A DNA stretch of 64,000 bases from the NCBI GenBank assembly GCA_963930645.1, contig OZ005649.1, positions 43,158,275-43,222,274 on the forward strand, written 5' to 3'. Source of the stretch: Salticus scenicus (lineage: Eukaryota > Arthropoda > Arachnida > Araneae > Salticidae). Positions 11,955 to 23,952 of the stretch are shown here, one piece after another (position 1 is the stretch's first letter; each line of letters begins with the position of its first letter). Position numbers and translations under genes: made by a program. The notes under the pieces were generated by a model. That model had not been told where the DNA came from, did not search any database, and was given only the letters and a program-made list of their open reading frames with translations.

Positions 11955-12090
11955 AAATCTAATCAAAATTCCGTTACAAATAAGGTACCAAGTGAAAGGT
12001 ACATTTTTTCTGAATCCGTCTGTTTAATTAACTTATCGATCGGACAATTAGATTTTTTAAAATTAACTAAAGTATGGAAATCTGGTGGCC
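11955..12090 (-). repeat. inverted fragment of the 52-54 kb composite repeat
   Basis: The segment containing ggtaccaagtgaaaggtac, cttatcgatcgga and agattttttaaaattaact is the diverged reverse complement of 53965-54095, where gaaagg, the atcgata core and the ttaattttt block occur in the mirrored order. It is followed by an acacacagacaaacagac tract, like the acagacag tract at the end of the longer copy. Confidence 0.6.
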
Positions 12091-12693
12091 ACTTGCGTCA
12101 ACACACAGACAAACAGACTCAAAAATCTCTTAGCCATTAATATATACAGAGAGAGATATTTTCCTCGACGCATTAAAATTCCACATATTAAGAAGATTTT
12201 CCAGTTAAATTATCTTCCTTCATTATTAATATATATACATATATATTTTCAATTGAAATGCATCATGGAATTTTTTTTTTTCTTTATTCCAATACATTGT
12301 TTAAGCTTTGACATAGCTTTCAGTGTTAGTTACGGGAAACTTGAGCTTTTATTATTAAGAATTTTGTATCAAGTATCTTTTTTCCATTACAAAGAAAAAA
12401 AAAAAAAAAACTTTTTTAAACTTTGAAGGCTCTAGACATGTTACAGCTACAAGACTGATTTCAGGAAATTTTCCAAGAAAATAATACTAATAACAAATAA
12501 ATAAACAACAAATCATAGAAAATTACAATATTAATATAAAAAATGTTTTTTTAGTGCATATATTCTTGAAAACGGCATGACGCTTCAAAAAAAGCATAAA
12601 ATTTATAAAATATGCAATCAGTTTTTACATAATTTTTTTCTCTTTCAACACCCCCTCCACACACATCAAAATAAATAAAGAACAAAACTCTAT

Positions 12694-12751
<58 letters not shown>

Positions 12752-13480
12752 GAACGACTAATTTTAAATGCGTTTATTTTGTTTCAATCTACTTGTCTTA
12801 ACTATTATATAAAGTTTATTTATTTATTTGTTTTTATAACTATCTTAACATTTAAAGATAGTTCTTAGGGAAAGTTAGTTCTTAGTTCTTAAAGAAATTT
12901 GATGTGCTGCACCTTTTTCAGGAACACATAAATCGGAGGAAAATAGATGCGTTTTATTAGTATTATACGTAAATTACACTTTAAAATTTTGCAGTCTTAA
13001 TTCTACTTAGAAATATCTATGCGCTTATTTTTTCTGAAAAATAAAGCAGTGTTTCCTTTTCCCCTCAAAAAATCATCGTAACTCAGCTGAGAGGTGAATC
13101 TGGGTAAAGGATTGTCAACTTCTATTGTGATAAGATATTTCCATTGTATTGATACACGCCTCTTTCAACAAAGAGATTAGCCCTCTGTGTGTGGGGGAAA
13201 AATGTTTCTTCTCAACTCTAGAGCTCCTGAAGTGCAACACTGAATTCTAAAGACAGGTGTTTATTTTGTAGTACACAGTAAACATTTCAGGTATTTTTAT
13301 TGCAACAACTGAAAAAAACTCGTAACGTCGAAAGGGTTAAGGTTTATGCTGACTCAAGTAAACAGACATTAATACTCGTAGAGACCTTCTATACCCCAAT
13401 TAGCTGTATTGAGAGGCCCTTGATTATAACCTACTATACTGAGTAGTAAATCAGTGACATTGAGTGACTAATTAGAAATA
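12090..13480. other. AT-rich non-coding DNA
   Basis: No gene is recognised. Contains a (TA)n tract. The 113-aa frame at 12085-12426 is dominated by poly-Phe and poly-Lys from homopolymers and lacks any motif. Confidence 0.6.
12696..12750. repeat. (AT)n microsatellite
   Basis: Uninterrupted AT dinucleotides, about 27 repeats. Confidence 0.9.
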
Positions 13481-13599
13481 AGAATAACTAACCATACCGT
13501 CAATCTACTCTGTTGCGTGACCCTCCAATCTCCTGTCAGCTGCATGAATGGCCCTGACCCTTATTTATAAACCTCTAATATATACATTTATGTAACTTT

Positions 13600-14040
13600 C
13601 GAGCAAGACAGTGTCATTCGTATTCGGCTTGACCACACTAATGGCCGGGAGGTTCTGCTCTCGAAGATGGTAGACATATGTGGCTGGATTCGAGGACTGC
13701 TTGTGAGGTGCTGAATTCATAGATCGCGGGTCGCGCACAGCCGTTCGGATCTTTCTGTTCTTTTCTTCGAAAGAAGCGTAAATATGGGACAGAACCGCTT
13801 TGAAACACCCCCGGAAGACACCCCTACCCGGCTTAGGTCCCTCGTGTTATCTGGCAATAACCCACAATACACACTCGTATGTTATTTATACAAGTCTCTT
13901 ATCGCATTTAAATTGGCTATAAGTCGGCGTGGTCGCAGAGTCGATATGGAGCTGCCGTCTGGAGTCTCATGTCCTGAGTTCGAATGGATGCTTGTGGCGC
14001 CCTCTATTTGTAAAATATATATTAAAAAAATAGTAAATTA
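13600..14040 (+). repeat. GC-richer island with a tRNA-like segment; possible SINE
   Basis: Base composition here is near balanced, against strongly AT-rich flanks. Around 13925-14000 the + strand reads like a Pol III unit: a D-arm/A-box-like gtcggcgtggtcgcagag and, about 55 bases on, a B-box-like GAGTTCGAATGG (consensus GGTTCGANNCC). It is followed by ggcgccctctatttg and an A/T-rich tail. An 85-aa frame (13784-14041) overlaps but shows no domain. I favour a SINE or mixed repeat over a gene; there is no second copy in the window to confirm this. Confidence 0.35.
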
Positions 14041-14044
14041 ATAT

Positions 14045-17000
14045 TTGTAAGGTGTGTTATATGGACCAATCGAGACAAAAGTCATTGTAACTATAGGTCT
14101 CAAAGTTGTGAAATAAATACCCAAATACCCAAATTTGCTATAAAAATTGTTCATATGTTTATTATTGCAAGAATAACGTGTAATGTTCCTGAAATTTTGT
14201 GCTACTTTTTTATATTAAAGAAAAATATGAACAAAGTAATTAAGATTCTCACTACAGTAATTATTTGTTTCAAGTTTTATTTTCTAATTTATCTGATTAC
14301 TTTGCATCTTTTTTTTTTTTAACTAATTATGTTTTAATTAATAGTTAGCGTAAAATAAATTAAAATTATAATTTAAAAAAATGAACATTAAAAAATAAAA
14401 CAATATTCAACAGCAGTAAATCGACAAGTGTGCTACAAATAATTTATGAACTATTTAAATTAATACCAGTAATCATATCTTGTTAAATTAATCATCCTCT
14501 TTGGACTTTCACCAAAATTATATCTTATGAAAAATCACCCAATACATATAATTATTATCATTTGAAGTAAATTACATGAAGAATAGAAAATTGAAACAAT
14601 GTACGGTTGCTTTAAAATTCTTGTGTAATTTTCAGTTAATTATTACTCTACTTGAAAAATCACTTATAACTTTCTAAACAACAATGGGAAAATCAGTTCC
14701 CTTAAAATGATTAATGTACGATATTCAAAATTTAATAATTATATCTTTAGTAAACTAATGAAATACGCTGAGGGAATCTATTGAAGTGCATTGTACATCT
14801 TGTTTTTGAAAAGTCTGTAATGAATACAAATGATAGTTAGAAATCCTCAAACTATTCTTCAATAACAAGAGTAATGCTATCTTTATATATGTATATATAT
14901 ATACATAATTTGATTAAATTTCATTTATCCATAAAGTCTGTAGTTTTCGATTAGAAGAAGTCTATCTGGCAAATTGTAAATATTAATGCATGGTTGACCT
15001 TAAATATAACTAAATATTACTTTTCTGGAAAGGCTCTAATTTTTTTTAGATATTTTTGGATTGTGAACTCAGAATCACTATCTATAAATATTTATTTTTT
15101 GTGAAAATTGATTAAAAATTTGCGATTAAAATAAAACAAAAACAGAAAAATGAAATGAAATGAAATGAAATAACAAAGAAAAATATTTTTCATACATTTT
15201 TGCAAGAAGCACATGACTCGCCAATCATTTGATATCTGTAGGAATTTGGAAGAATAACAGCTTGCAAATTTAAAAATATCAGTGAAAAGTTGCAGGGAAA
15301 AAAATCTTATTTAAAAAAAAAAAAAAGAAAGAAAGAAAAAAGGTTTTTCAATGAATAACCATTTCTATTCAAATCCAAGTTCTTGTAATAATAATGATAA
15401 AATCCACACTGAAATGAATTCATTTATTTAGAATCTATAATCCTACAGACTGACACATACACATATAGACAAGTACTACAAACTTATAACACCCATCCTT
15501 TTTGGTCGGCAGTTTAAAAATACAGCTATCTAAAATTAAGACTTATAAAGGTAGTTAAATAATAAATTAAAATAATAATAATAATAATGCAACCATTTTT
15601 TTTTCTTTATAATTAATTTCATGTGGAAATTACATGATACATTTTAAAGATTGTGCCATTTATAGCTTCTGAATTCAAAATTATTAAAAATCAATGCTCA
15701 TAATTTACACAAACTATGATTATCGATTATGATTATAATCACAAGCTATGATTATGATTATCGATCACGAATTATAATTATCACAAATATTACAGTGGAA
15801 ACTGCTTTTTGTATGCGTAATCTTGTATCTATTTCATAAATTTCCACAACAAAAATCGATAAATGTTAAACCTTTTTTGAGTCAGAAAGAAATGTAAGTT
15901 TTTAACTTTTAAACTAAACTAATACTAAAACTAAACTAATATTATCAATAAAAATAATTAATATTAAATAACTAAGATTAATAATATTTAAATATAATAT
16001 TAATAATATTGAAGTAATATTAATAATATCTAAGTTCTTCTTTTTTCTCTCTCTCTCTCTTTTAAGTATTTATTGGATTTGTATTACAATGCTCTTTTTC
16101 TTTCTTTTGTTTTTTAAAATATTAAGGCACATGTCTTAAGGTTAAAGCAACTTCTATTAAACAATATTTTATACAGATAACTTTATAGGCAATCATTTCT
16201 TTTTTTTTTTTTTTTTAACAATTGATTTCTTGCACCTTATTTTGGGCTTCAGTCACATTTATACAATGTTTTTATCTGGAAGCACGAACTAAGTGTTCGT
16301 CAAACATATTTAGACAGCTACATCTGATACAAAGCCAGACGGGGTACGTTTCAATAAAAGGAAAGTCAATAAAAAGTATTACTATTGATATTTTTCTCCT
16401 TTTTTTTAAGCAGCACCGACATTTCCTTTCTTTATATCTGATTTGATGTTTGTAAAATGTTGTTCAAAAATGGTGTGATTAAAATCATGATCTCAGCTTT
16501 TTTTTTTTCCTCTCTATAAAGATACAAATTAAAATAATATACTGAATTTCTATTTTAAAAATAGAATAAAGTCAAGATAATGAAACTTAGTAAAATTACT
16601 TAAAAGCTAGTTCAATTGGCTTCTTAATTGAATTAATACAATATGATTCTAGGATGACTTTGCAGTAAAACCAAGATTAAGGTAAAATTTTGTGAATTCG
16701 AATTCTAACAAAAGCAAAAAAAGATATTGTCTATTTTCCAGTTCAAGTCGAACACAGACAAAGGAAGTTCTAAAGAGAAGGGGTGAATGGTATCACTAAG
16801 ATGGGCATTTCTCAAAATTTTATCCCTGACGGTTTCTTTCCATCGCTATTTTGATAAAATGACTGCCGAATTGACTCATTCGTAAAAGCGCTTATTGAAC
16901 TCTTATCGGAAAACAAACAGTAATTTTTGAATTGAAATTAAAAATAATAATAATAAACAAACTTTTTTTTGTGTGTGTGTGTATGTGTAAGTCGAAATAC

Positions 17001-17860
17001 AAAAAGAAATTTCAGCTTCAAGCCTTCTTTAAAAAAAAAAAAATCACACTGAAGTTCATCTGCTGCGAGTTGGTTTAAAAAACTATGGTAAAAAAGGATC
17101 TTAAATAAATTATCTTTGCGGTTATCTATACGAAATCTTTGAAATTAAATGGATTCATACATATATAAACTTTTCTTCATAGTACATAAATGATTATCAG
17201 AAATAATTTTATAAACAATTTGCATAAATCATACCTAATTTGACTTTATTTTTTGAAATATTGCCTATCGTTTTTTACCGGTTTTGGTACTGATTTCTCG
17301 TGAAATCTTGAAATTCAATTTGTTTCATCCAGATTTTCGTGTTAATTAGTGTATCATGTTCATGCTCATTTTTATGTTGTTTTCACATAAACTTGGGTTT
17401 TAAGGGCCCTCTTCTCTTAAAAAAAATTCCGATGCCGGCTGAAAACAGATAAAAAGTGTCCCACGTGGTTTTGACAGGAGGAGGAGAAGATTGACAGATT
17501 CACTGACGAATCATTGACTTTTTGGAAGAATAAATCAAAAATCAGCCACGTCTTTATTGCGGTTTCGACGGAGCTTTGTTTTGTTTTGATTCTTTCTTTC
17601 TTTTTTTTATTTTTGTGTTTCCTTTTTTATTTTTATTTTTTTATTTTCCATTTTCACATGACATGAAATAACTTTCCTCATTTATTCTAATCTATTTATA
17701 CGTATTTTAATAGAGTAGCCCGATTCGACCAAGTACTTTATACTATTTTCAGCCCGGTTCAGGCTTTCTTTAGTTATACCGGCGAATTACGTAACAGTGA
17801 AATTTAATGAAAGAAAATATACTTTATAATTATACTTGAAGTCTAATATAATTAATTCAA
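14045..17860. other. AT-rich non-coding DNA
   Basis: No gene is recognised. Notable parts are a short TA/GATTAT cryptic repeat region (about 15715-16030), a fragment at 15480-15511 shared with 29040-29071, and homopolymer runs. The roughly 17400-17580 segment is less AT-rich but has no clear splice sites or long frame. Confidence 0.6.
15480..15511 (+). repeat. short dispersed 3'-end-like fragment, copy 1
   Basis: Contains acttataacaccc followed by tttttggtcggc; a second copy lies at 29040-29071 on the same strand. Both follow an ACA/CAGACA-rich stretch. This arrangement resembles the tail region of non-LTR retrotransposons, but nothing of the body is visible. Confidence 0.35.
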
Positions 17861-17864
17861 CTAA

Positions 17865-19054
17865 ACTAGTATGTTGTGGCCACCACATGACTTTCTTCTA
17901 TATTTTCCTATACAAATTCCTTCAGTAAAAATAATTTATTAAATTATTATTAAAAAAAAAAAATTCCATGATAATGCAGACGATTTCCATATTAGAGAAG
18001 TAGTTCCATTTCATTCTCAATATAAAAAAAAAAAAAAAAAAAATTACGATTTTTTTTTCAAAAGTTTTTTTTTTTTTTTTTTGTTAAAAGTAACAACAAC
18101 AAAAAAAAAATCGATAACTTTGTTTCAAATTATCATAGATCTACAATTCAACCATTCGTTTTAAAGGTACTGACGAGACCTTTCGAAAGATACCCATCTT
18201 GAAAATTTATCCCTCCCGGGGGGGGGGGGGGCTTTCTTCTATATGTAATATACAGAAAGTATTGGATTCGTGAAAATTTTCGAACTCCGGTTTTCGATGG
18301 ATTTACACGTTTTGGGATGTGCTGAACATGATTTGATAGTGTTTAAAAAATGTCTGTCTGTGTGTGTGTGTGTGTGTATCACGAATTTTTGGAGGCTGTA
18401 TCTCACGAACCAATGAACGAAATTTAACCAAACTTGGTATTTAGTTGGACCCTGACATAAACTGGTGCTGATTAGATTTAGGGATATATCGCACAATAGG
18501 TGGCGCTGTGATAGCATTTTTTCCACATTTTTAACATGACAGTAAAGGACAAAATTTCGTATAAATGTACATAATGAGAGTTATTTTTAACTTTTGATTG
18601 TAAAATTAATATGAATTATTCATAAAAGTAGTTGTTAACTAGGGGGGGGGGAAATTGTGCATGTGGGGGCTTCGCTCTCCCCCGGGCGGAGTAAATTTTC
18701 AAGATGGGTATTTTTCGGAAGGTCTCGTCAATACCTTTAAAACGAATGGTTGAACTATAAATCTGTGATAATGTAAAAGAAAGTTATCGATTTTTTTTTA
18801 CTTTTAATGAAAAAAAACTTTGAAAAAAAAATCGTAATTATTATTATTATTATTATTATTATTATTTTGAGAATAAAATAGACATTTTTTTTTTTGGATA
18901 TTTACTGTTATACTACTTTTCTGATATGGAAATCGTCTGCATTATCATGGAAGATAATTTTTTTAAAATAATAATTTTAATAAATCATTTTTACTCAGTG
19001 AATATGTATAGGAAAATATAGAAGAAAGTCTTGTGGTGGCCACAGCATACTAGT
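17865..19054. mobile_element. fold-back element with inverted arms of about 370 bp
   Basis: The left arm (17865-18231) and right arm (18672-19054) are reverse complements of each other. Shared landmarks, read from each end inward, are ACTAGTATG, GTGGCCACCAC, GACTTTCTTCTATATTTTCC, GCAGACGATTTCCATA, CGATTTTTTTT, CAACCATTCGTTTTAAAGG, GACGAGACCTT and CCCATCTTGAAAATTTA, then a G/C run. The arms differ mainly in homopolymer length. The spacer of about 440 bp carries a partial family R copy. No transposase is present and no clear target duplication was found. It would form a strong hairpin. Confidence 0.8.
18231..18540 (+). repeat. 5' part of a dispersed family R copy inside the fold-back spacer
   Basis: Begins ctttcttctatatgtaatat and runs through attggattcgtgaaaatttt, ggatttacacgttttggga, a TG-repeat, tctcacgaaccaatgaacg and ggtggcgctgtgat. 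These blocks recur in the same order at 50096 and 56906. The 3' half of the family is absent, so the copy is truncated. Confidence 0.65.
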
Positions 19055-19131
19055 TATATTATTAATCATATGGTAATATAGTAGACAGTTCGAGTGCTAT
19101 AAATTACATGGTGCCATAACTAAAATGTTCA

Positions 19132-19880
19132 ATGGATGCTGAGATAAAGCTATTTTTAAATTGTAATAGCAGATCAACTTGTAAACCGATAAATATCCAA
19201 ATTGAAGTGTCCAGAAATGACGATTCTGCATGCGCAGTGGAAATCTGGATCCGATACAACGCGGGGGGGGGGGAGAGTAACGATGCCGTTGGTAGAGGTT
19301 ACCCGAAACGAGGTTCAGGGTGATTTCAATGGAATTTTCTTTTTAGTTTTTATTTATAAAGTGATATATATACATATATATATATATATAAAATGTGATT
19401 CATTAAAAAATAAATAAATTCATTTAAATATAGCTAGCTATTACCGAAGCCTGCTATTATAGTTATATCGAAAAAATTCATATATATTTATTTTTGATAT
19501 TGTTATATCATCTAATATATCTCAGAAAATCTATAAATATATATCTACAGTCAGAAATATTGTATTCAGCCAAAAATTTAGTTTTGATACCCAGTTTTGA
19601 CCTGATGACATGTACTTCGAGTCCAGAAAAGTGAGGCAATTGGTTAGTGTATATTCAAAGTGAATCAGCAATGTTTTATTTAATATATTTTACTAAGTTT
19701 GGTATGCTGTAGCTGTAAATGCTGAGCTTCTTCTGAAATGAGAGATGAACCCAAAAGCTGATCGGCACTAAGTCAAACCAAGGTCCAACCAAATATCAAG
19801 ATCGGTTTAAATTAAGTTCAATGGTTCATAAAGTACAGTGTTCGAACGCAAAAAGACAGGTATTTTCTAAACAATATCGA
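19132..19880. other. non-coding stretch, partly family R-like
   Basis: About 19548-19680 resembles the family R start (tattgtattcagccaaaaat, ttttgacctgatgaca). A G-run lies near 19262. The 63-71 aa frames here are overlapping chance frames. Confidence 0.45.
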
Positions 19881-19884
19881 ATTA

Positions 19885-20695
19885 TGTTTAGGAAATCTCA
19901 AAACATGTAACTTCATCGAAAACCGAAAATCTAAACTTTTTCTGCATCTTATACTTTCTCCTTATATATATGCAGAAGACAGAATAATAAATCTTCTTTT
20001 TAAAAAATAAGTACTCAATTTCAGTTAATAAAAATGCAAGGAAATCTCAAAACGTGTAAATTGATCGAAAACCGAAAATTTAAAATTTTTCTGAATCTTA
20101 TGTTTTTTTCTTATATATGCAGAAAATAGAATAATAAATCCACTTTTTTAAAAATAAGTAGTCAATTTCAGTTAATAAAAATGCAAGGAAATCTCAAAAG
20201 TGTAAATTCATCGAAAACCGAAAATTTAAAATTTTTCTGAATCTTGTGCTTTTTTCTTATATATGCAGAGGATAGAATAATAAACCAACTTTTTAAAAAA
20301 TAAGTAGTCAGTTTCAGTTAATAAAAATGACAGGAATTCTCAAAACGTGTAAATTCATTGAAAACCGGAAATCGAAATTTTTCCGTATCTTCTAATTTCT
20401 TCATATACATGTAGAAGCTAGTAATAAATCCCCTTTATTCAAAATAAGTAGTCAATTTCAGTTAATTGAAACGCAGGGAAATCTCAAAACACGTAAATTC
20501 AGCGAAAACAGAAAATCGAAATTTTTTCTTTGATAGATGCAGAATATAGTAATAGTTTCACTTTTTAAAAATAAGTAGTCAATTTCAGTTAATTCAAATG
20601 CAAAGAAATCTCAAAGTCTGTAAATTCATCGAAAACCGAAAACCAAAAGTTTTTTCAAATCTTATGCTTTCTTCTTATATATTACAGAAGGTATA
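19885..20695 (-). repeat. six-unit tandem array, period about 146 bp
   Basis: The block GGAAATCTCAAAAC (with variants) occurs at 19891, 20040, 20187, 20333, 20477 and 20604, spaced 149, 147, 146, 144 and 127 bp. Each unit continues with GTGTAAATTCATCGAAAACC, an A/T block, CTTATATATGCAG and AAGTAGTCAATTTCAG. On the minus strand each unit matches the 5' end of family R (AAGTAT...GTTTTCGATG...TTACA.GTTTTG.GAT). The array is therefore a local amplification of that end. Confidence 0.85.
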
Positions 20696-21070
20696 CGCAA
20701 GCGAAGTGTGATGTCGCTGACCGTCATTGTGGCTAATTAAAAAAATTTCTTAATCGTCCATAGGATTTCTCTATATATTAAAAAAAAGTAACTGTCACTG
20801 GCGTCAAATTTTTTTGTCTGCGACAGCATCTTCTAGCGGAGGGCAGGGTTCTTCGCGTCATGAGAGCCATCAATATATTCCAAATACTCAGAGGAAGACA
20901 TTTCAGCTGCTTAGAAATTTCTATCATTTTAATTAAAAGCGTTATTAACTAAAAACGACAAGTTTATGAAGGTACTCTATTTGCCATTTTGAAAAAAGTT
21001 TCTCCCAGTGACGTTGTTCTTCTGTCATGAAGTCATTTTACACAGGAAAATATATGATCCATGGCTGTAC

Positions 21071-21403
21071 GTATGTAGGTAGGTAGGTTGGATTTAACGT
21101 CGTACAAGTACTGCGCTATGGGTAATTAGCGACGGTCTGGGACGCACTCCTATAGATGTTCCGGAGGCATGTCATCACAATTTTGATCCTTCACGGGGGG
21201 AATCCTCCCCCCGCTTTGGTGATTCCCAGAGGTATAGTGTGGATAAGAATATGGAGTACATTGCGGCCACGACAGATTTTATGTACACCAGCCACCATTA
21301 GTGTACCCGACGGTCTTTGGCCGGCTCAAGTATCGAATCGGCAATCTTCCAATTACGTTCTCGGTGCTTTACCGACTAGAGTATCGCGGCCCGAAACCAT
21401 GGA
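21071..21403 (-). mobile_element. tRNA-derived SINE, copy 1
   Basis: On the minus strand the head (about 21403-21320) reads like a tRNA gene. An A-box-like TAGTCGGTAAAGCACCGAG is followed about 30 bases later by a B-box-like GCCGATTCGATACTTG. The body of about 250 bp is GC-richer than the flanks. The 3' end is a short ACCT/CCTA tail (gtaggtaggtaggtt on the + strand at 21075-21089). A head, unrelated body and simple-repeat tail is the structure of a Pol III-transcribed SINE moved in trans by a LINE. The overlapping + strand frames of 61-95 aa are shadows. Confidence 0.75.
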
Positions 21404-21490
21404 TGTAAAAAAGAAAGAAAATAAATATCAACTTTTTTTCTAAGAAAATTAATTATCTTATCCGGGAAAATTAAAATAGGATTCGTGGTT

Positions 21491-21862
21491 GTAGGTAGGT
21501 AGATAATTAGGTAGGTTGTGTTTGACGTCGCACCATTACTGCTCAATGGATAATTGCCGACGGTCTGGGACGCACCCGTACGGATGTTCCGGAGACATGC
21601 CACCACAGTTTTGGTACTATACGAAGGGGATGGCTACCCGTCTTCGGTGGCCCCCAGAGGTATAATTTTGATGGGAACATGGAGGATATTGCGGTCACGA
21701 CATATTTTACGTGCACCAGCCACCATTATTGTACACGACGATCTTTGGCAACACCCCCTGTATGTAGGGGTGTTGTCTTTGGCCGGCTTGAGAACCGAGC
21801 CCGAAATCTTCCAATTACGAGCTCGGTGATTTACCGACTGGAGTACCGAGGTCTAAGGTTGT
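21491..21862 (-). mobile_element. tRNA-derived SINE, copy 2
   Basis: This is a diverged direct copy of the unit at 21071-21403. The shared blocks include gacggtctgggacgcac, gatgttccgga, cccagaggtata, acatggag/atatggag and caccagccaccatta. The tRNA-like head has A-box CAGTCGGTAAATCACCGAG and B-box GGGCTCGGTTCTC. It differs by a 26-bp palindrome inserted near 21750 (AACACCCC...GGGGTGTT) bracketed by tctttgg. The tail is a broken GTAGGTAGGTAGAT run. The two copies are about 90 bp apart. Confidence 0.75.
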
Positions 21863-22063
21863 AAAAAATAAATAAAAATGGTCATATACTAAAGTTGTAA
21901 TGCAAAATGGTCTAGATATTATGAATTTCTTTCTATAAAAAAATTATATGTATATATATATAAATATTATATATATAAATTTGACATTGAATATGAGGAT
22001 TTCCATAATTTTCTGCTATTGACTTGTAGTATGCACTATTAATATTCCTTTTCAGTGAAAGAA

Positions 22064-22175
22064 AGCCGAGAATAAGCGGGCAGAGCTCTGCATGTGTTAA
22101 TAATTAAAGTGAGTCGGGGGGAGGCGAAGTCTCCCTCGGGGGTTGGTGAGCGAAGCGAGCAGGGGGAAGAGCCCC
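22064..22175. repeat. GC-rich hairpin-forming boundary sequence
   Basis: Within AT-rich DNA this block holds GGGGGGAGGCGAAGTCTCCC, then gagcgaagcgagcaggggg and gagccccctagtt. Both parts can fold. A similar G-rich/palindromic block marks the inner edge of the fold-back right arm (gggggcttcgctctccccc near 18665) and the start of the direct repeats at 25390 and 26640. This suggests a shared element-end signature; the family is not identified. Confidence 0.5.
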
Positions 22176-22179
22176 CTAG

Positions 22180-22995
22180 TTTTGTAAAAAATTATTAAAA
22201 ATCGAGGAAAATTATTTCCCGATTTTAATCTCCATATTTGGGTATAATTACAAATTAGTTATTGTGCACATGTGTTAGATTAAGTTATTTTGCTGTCAAA
22301 TTGACAAAATTTTAATTTTAAATTTCAAAACTCTAGAAACAAAATGGGCATAGATTTGATATCCATTCGTCCTCCGCATTTTGTGTATTTGGCGATTAAA
22401 ACGTAATGCGGAAACATACATGCCAGATGAATATTTTCATAATGCATATATATTGTACGAAATATTGTTTCATATATTACTGATTGCTCTCTTAATATAC
22501 TTTATTAAAATAACCATGATTTTTGAAAGGAATTAAATATGTTCGTCAGATAATTTGACTATCTTTTATTATTATTATTATTATTTTGCCATGGACGACA
22601 GATATCAAATCTGTTCCTTTGAAATGAGATGTTTATGTTTATAGTCGAAAATGGAAGTCTGTCATTTTATTTTTCTAGAGTTTTGAAACTAAACATTAAA
22701 ATTTTATGAATTTTACAGAAAAAATGACTCAATCTAACGCAAAAAAATCAATACGCAGGACTCTAGTTTACATCAATTATAGTTATGATTATGTCAAACA
22801 ATTTTTCTTATTATTAGTTGTTTTCCATAGGTTTAAAATCGCACCAAATTACATATATAGTCGAAATTTTCCTTGTGGGAAACTATTATAAAACATTTGG
22901 GCGCTCGTTAGACAGTAAATGACGCTGTTATATAGATGATACAGAAGAAAGTTTTGTTATGGTTTTTTACTTCCATTACCCGACTACCGTAATTA
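22180..22995. other. AT-rich non-coding DNA, nothing recognised
   Basis: A weak family R 3'-motif-like block lies near 22943-22985 (cagaagaaagttttgttatg). No exon-like segment. Confidence 0.5.
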
Positions 22996-22998
22996 ATA

Positions 22999-23952
22999 AT
23001 TGTAAGAAGTATTGTATTCGGTCCGAAAATTCGATATCGAGTTTTCACCTGATTTACATGTTTTAAAGTCTCCTAAGTCCAAAAAAGTAATTTTTGGCAA
23101 TTGGTCGGTGTGTGCGTGTGTATGTATATATATTTGTGGGGAATCTTCTGACTATCATATCTCCGAAAATAATAAAGATAGAACTACGAAACTTCAGAAC
23201 TGAGCTTGCCCTTTTGTACAGATGAATTTTCCAAATTTTGGTGAAAATTGGAAAACCGGAAGAGGTACCGTAAGTCTGTATCACAAAAACGACTCTAAAC
23301 ATTTTCTTCCAAGTTGCTATACAAACACTCGATTCAATGTCCTTTCGAATGATATAGTTGGCTAGTATGGAGGAAAATTGATAAGAGGCCTGTATAAATA
23401 GCTCAATTTCAGGTCTCTCAACTAGGAACAGTCAGGAATACAAGTGTGTTCCTCTAAAAACGACTGTAATAATGTTTTTCATACTCGCCATATTAACTCC
23501 CTTTTAAATATCCTTTTGTATGTAATTATTGTTTTCAAGTCAATAATTGAGTATGCCAACTTTTGGCAAAAGTCGGTATCTCAAAAACGGCTCTAATGAT
23601 TTTCTTGTAAATTGTTACATAAATCCATTTTAGATATCCGTTCTTATGTATAACGCGGTTATTAAAGGTAAATTAGCAGTCATCCTGATTAGGTAGATTA
23701 GTTTTAGGTATCGGAAATTGTTTCGTAAAACGGCTAAGCCGATTTTTCTCTTCTTACTATTTTTAAATTCGTTATGTAAATCTATTTTATATATCTTTAC
23801 ATGTGTATAAGCTTTATCTTACCAGAAAATTTTTAGGTGTCTAATTTTTTAGGTCAATTTTATGTCTTCTGATTATATTATCTCCAAAAAATGCATATAA
23901 TACATGTAACAGTAAGTAATGAAAGTCGTGTAGTTGTTTCACTCCAGATTTT
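22999..23952 (+). repeat. near-complete copy of dispersed family R, left arm of a large inverted pair
   Basis: Starts aagtattgtattcggtccg and ends agtaatgaaagtcgtgtag with a caccaga-like close near 23952. From 23159 inward the sequence is mirrored by 24636-25395. The interior is a series of diverged units sharing a core like ctcaaaaacggctctaatg (about 23275, 23455, 23575 and 23715). The copy is about 950 bp, like the copy at 50096-51045. No protein-coding capacity is seen. Confidence 0.7.

Noticed and set aside
12085..12426. 113-aa plus-strand frame
   Set aside because: Driven by poly-T and poly-A tracts (poly-Phe, poly-Lys); no motif and no splice context.
9839..13340. TTAACCCTTTC at 9839 and GAAAGGGTTAA near 13331 as piggyBac ends
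   Set aside because: Only about 7 bp are shared beyond TTAA and the sequences diverge immediately; no transposase between them.
13784..14041. 85-aa frame in a GC-richer island
   Set aside because: Overlaps a tRNA-like segment and has no domain; the island is better explained as repeat-derived, though the composition kept it under consideration.
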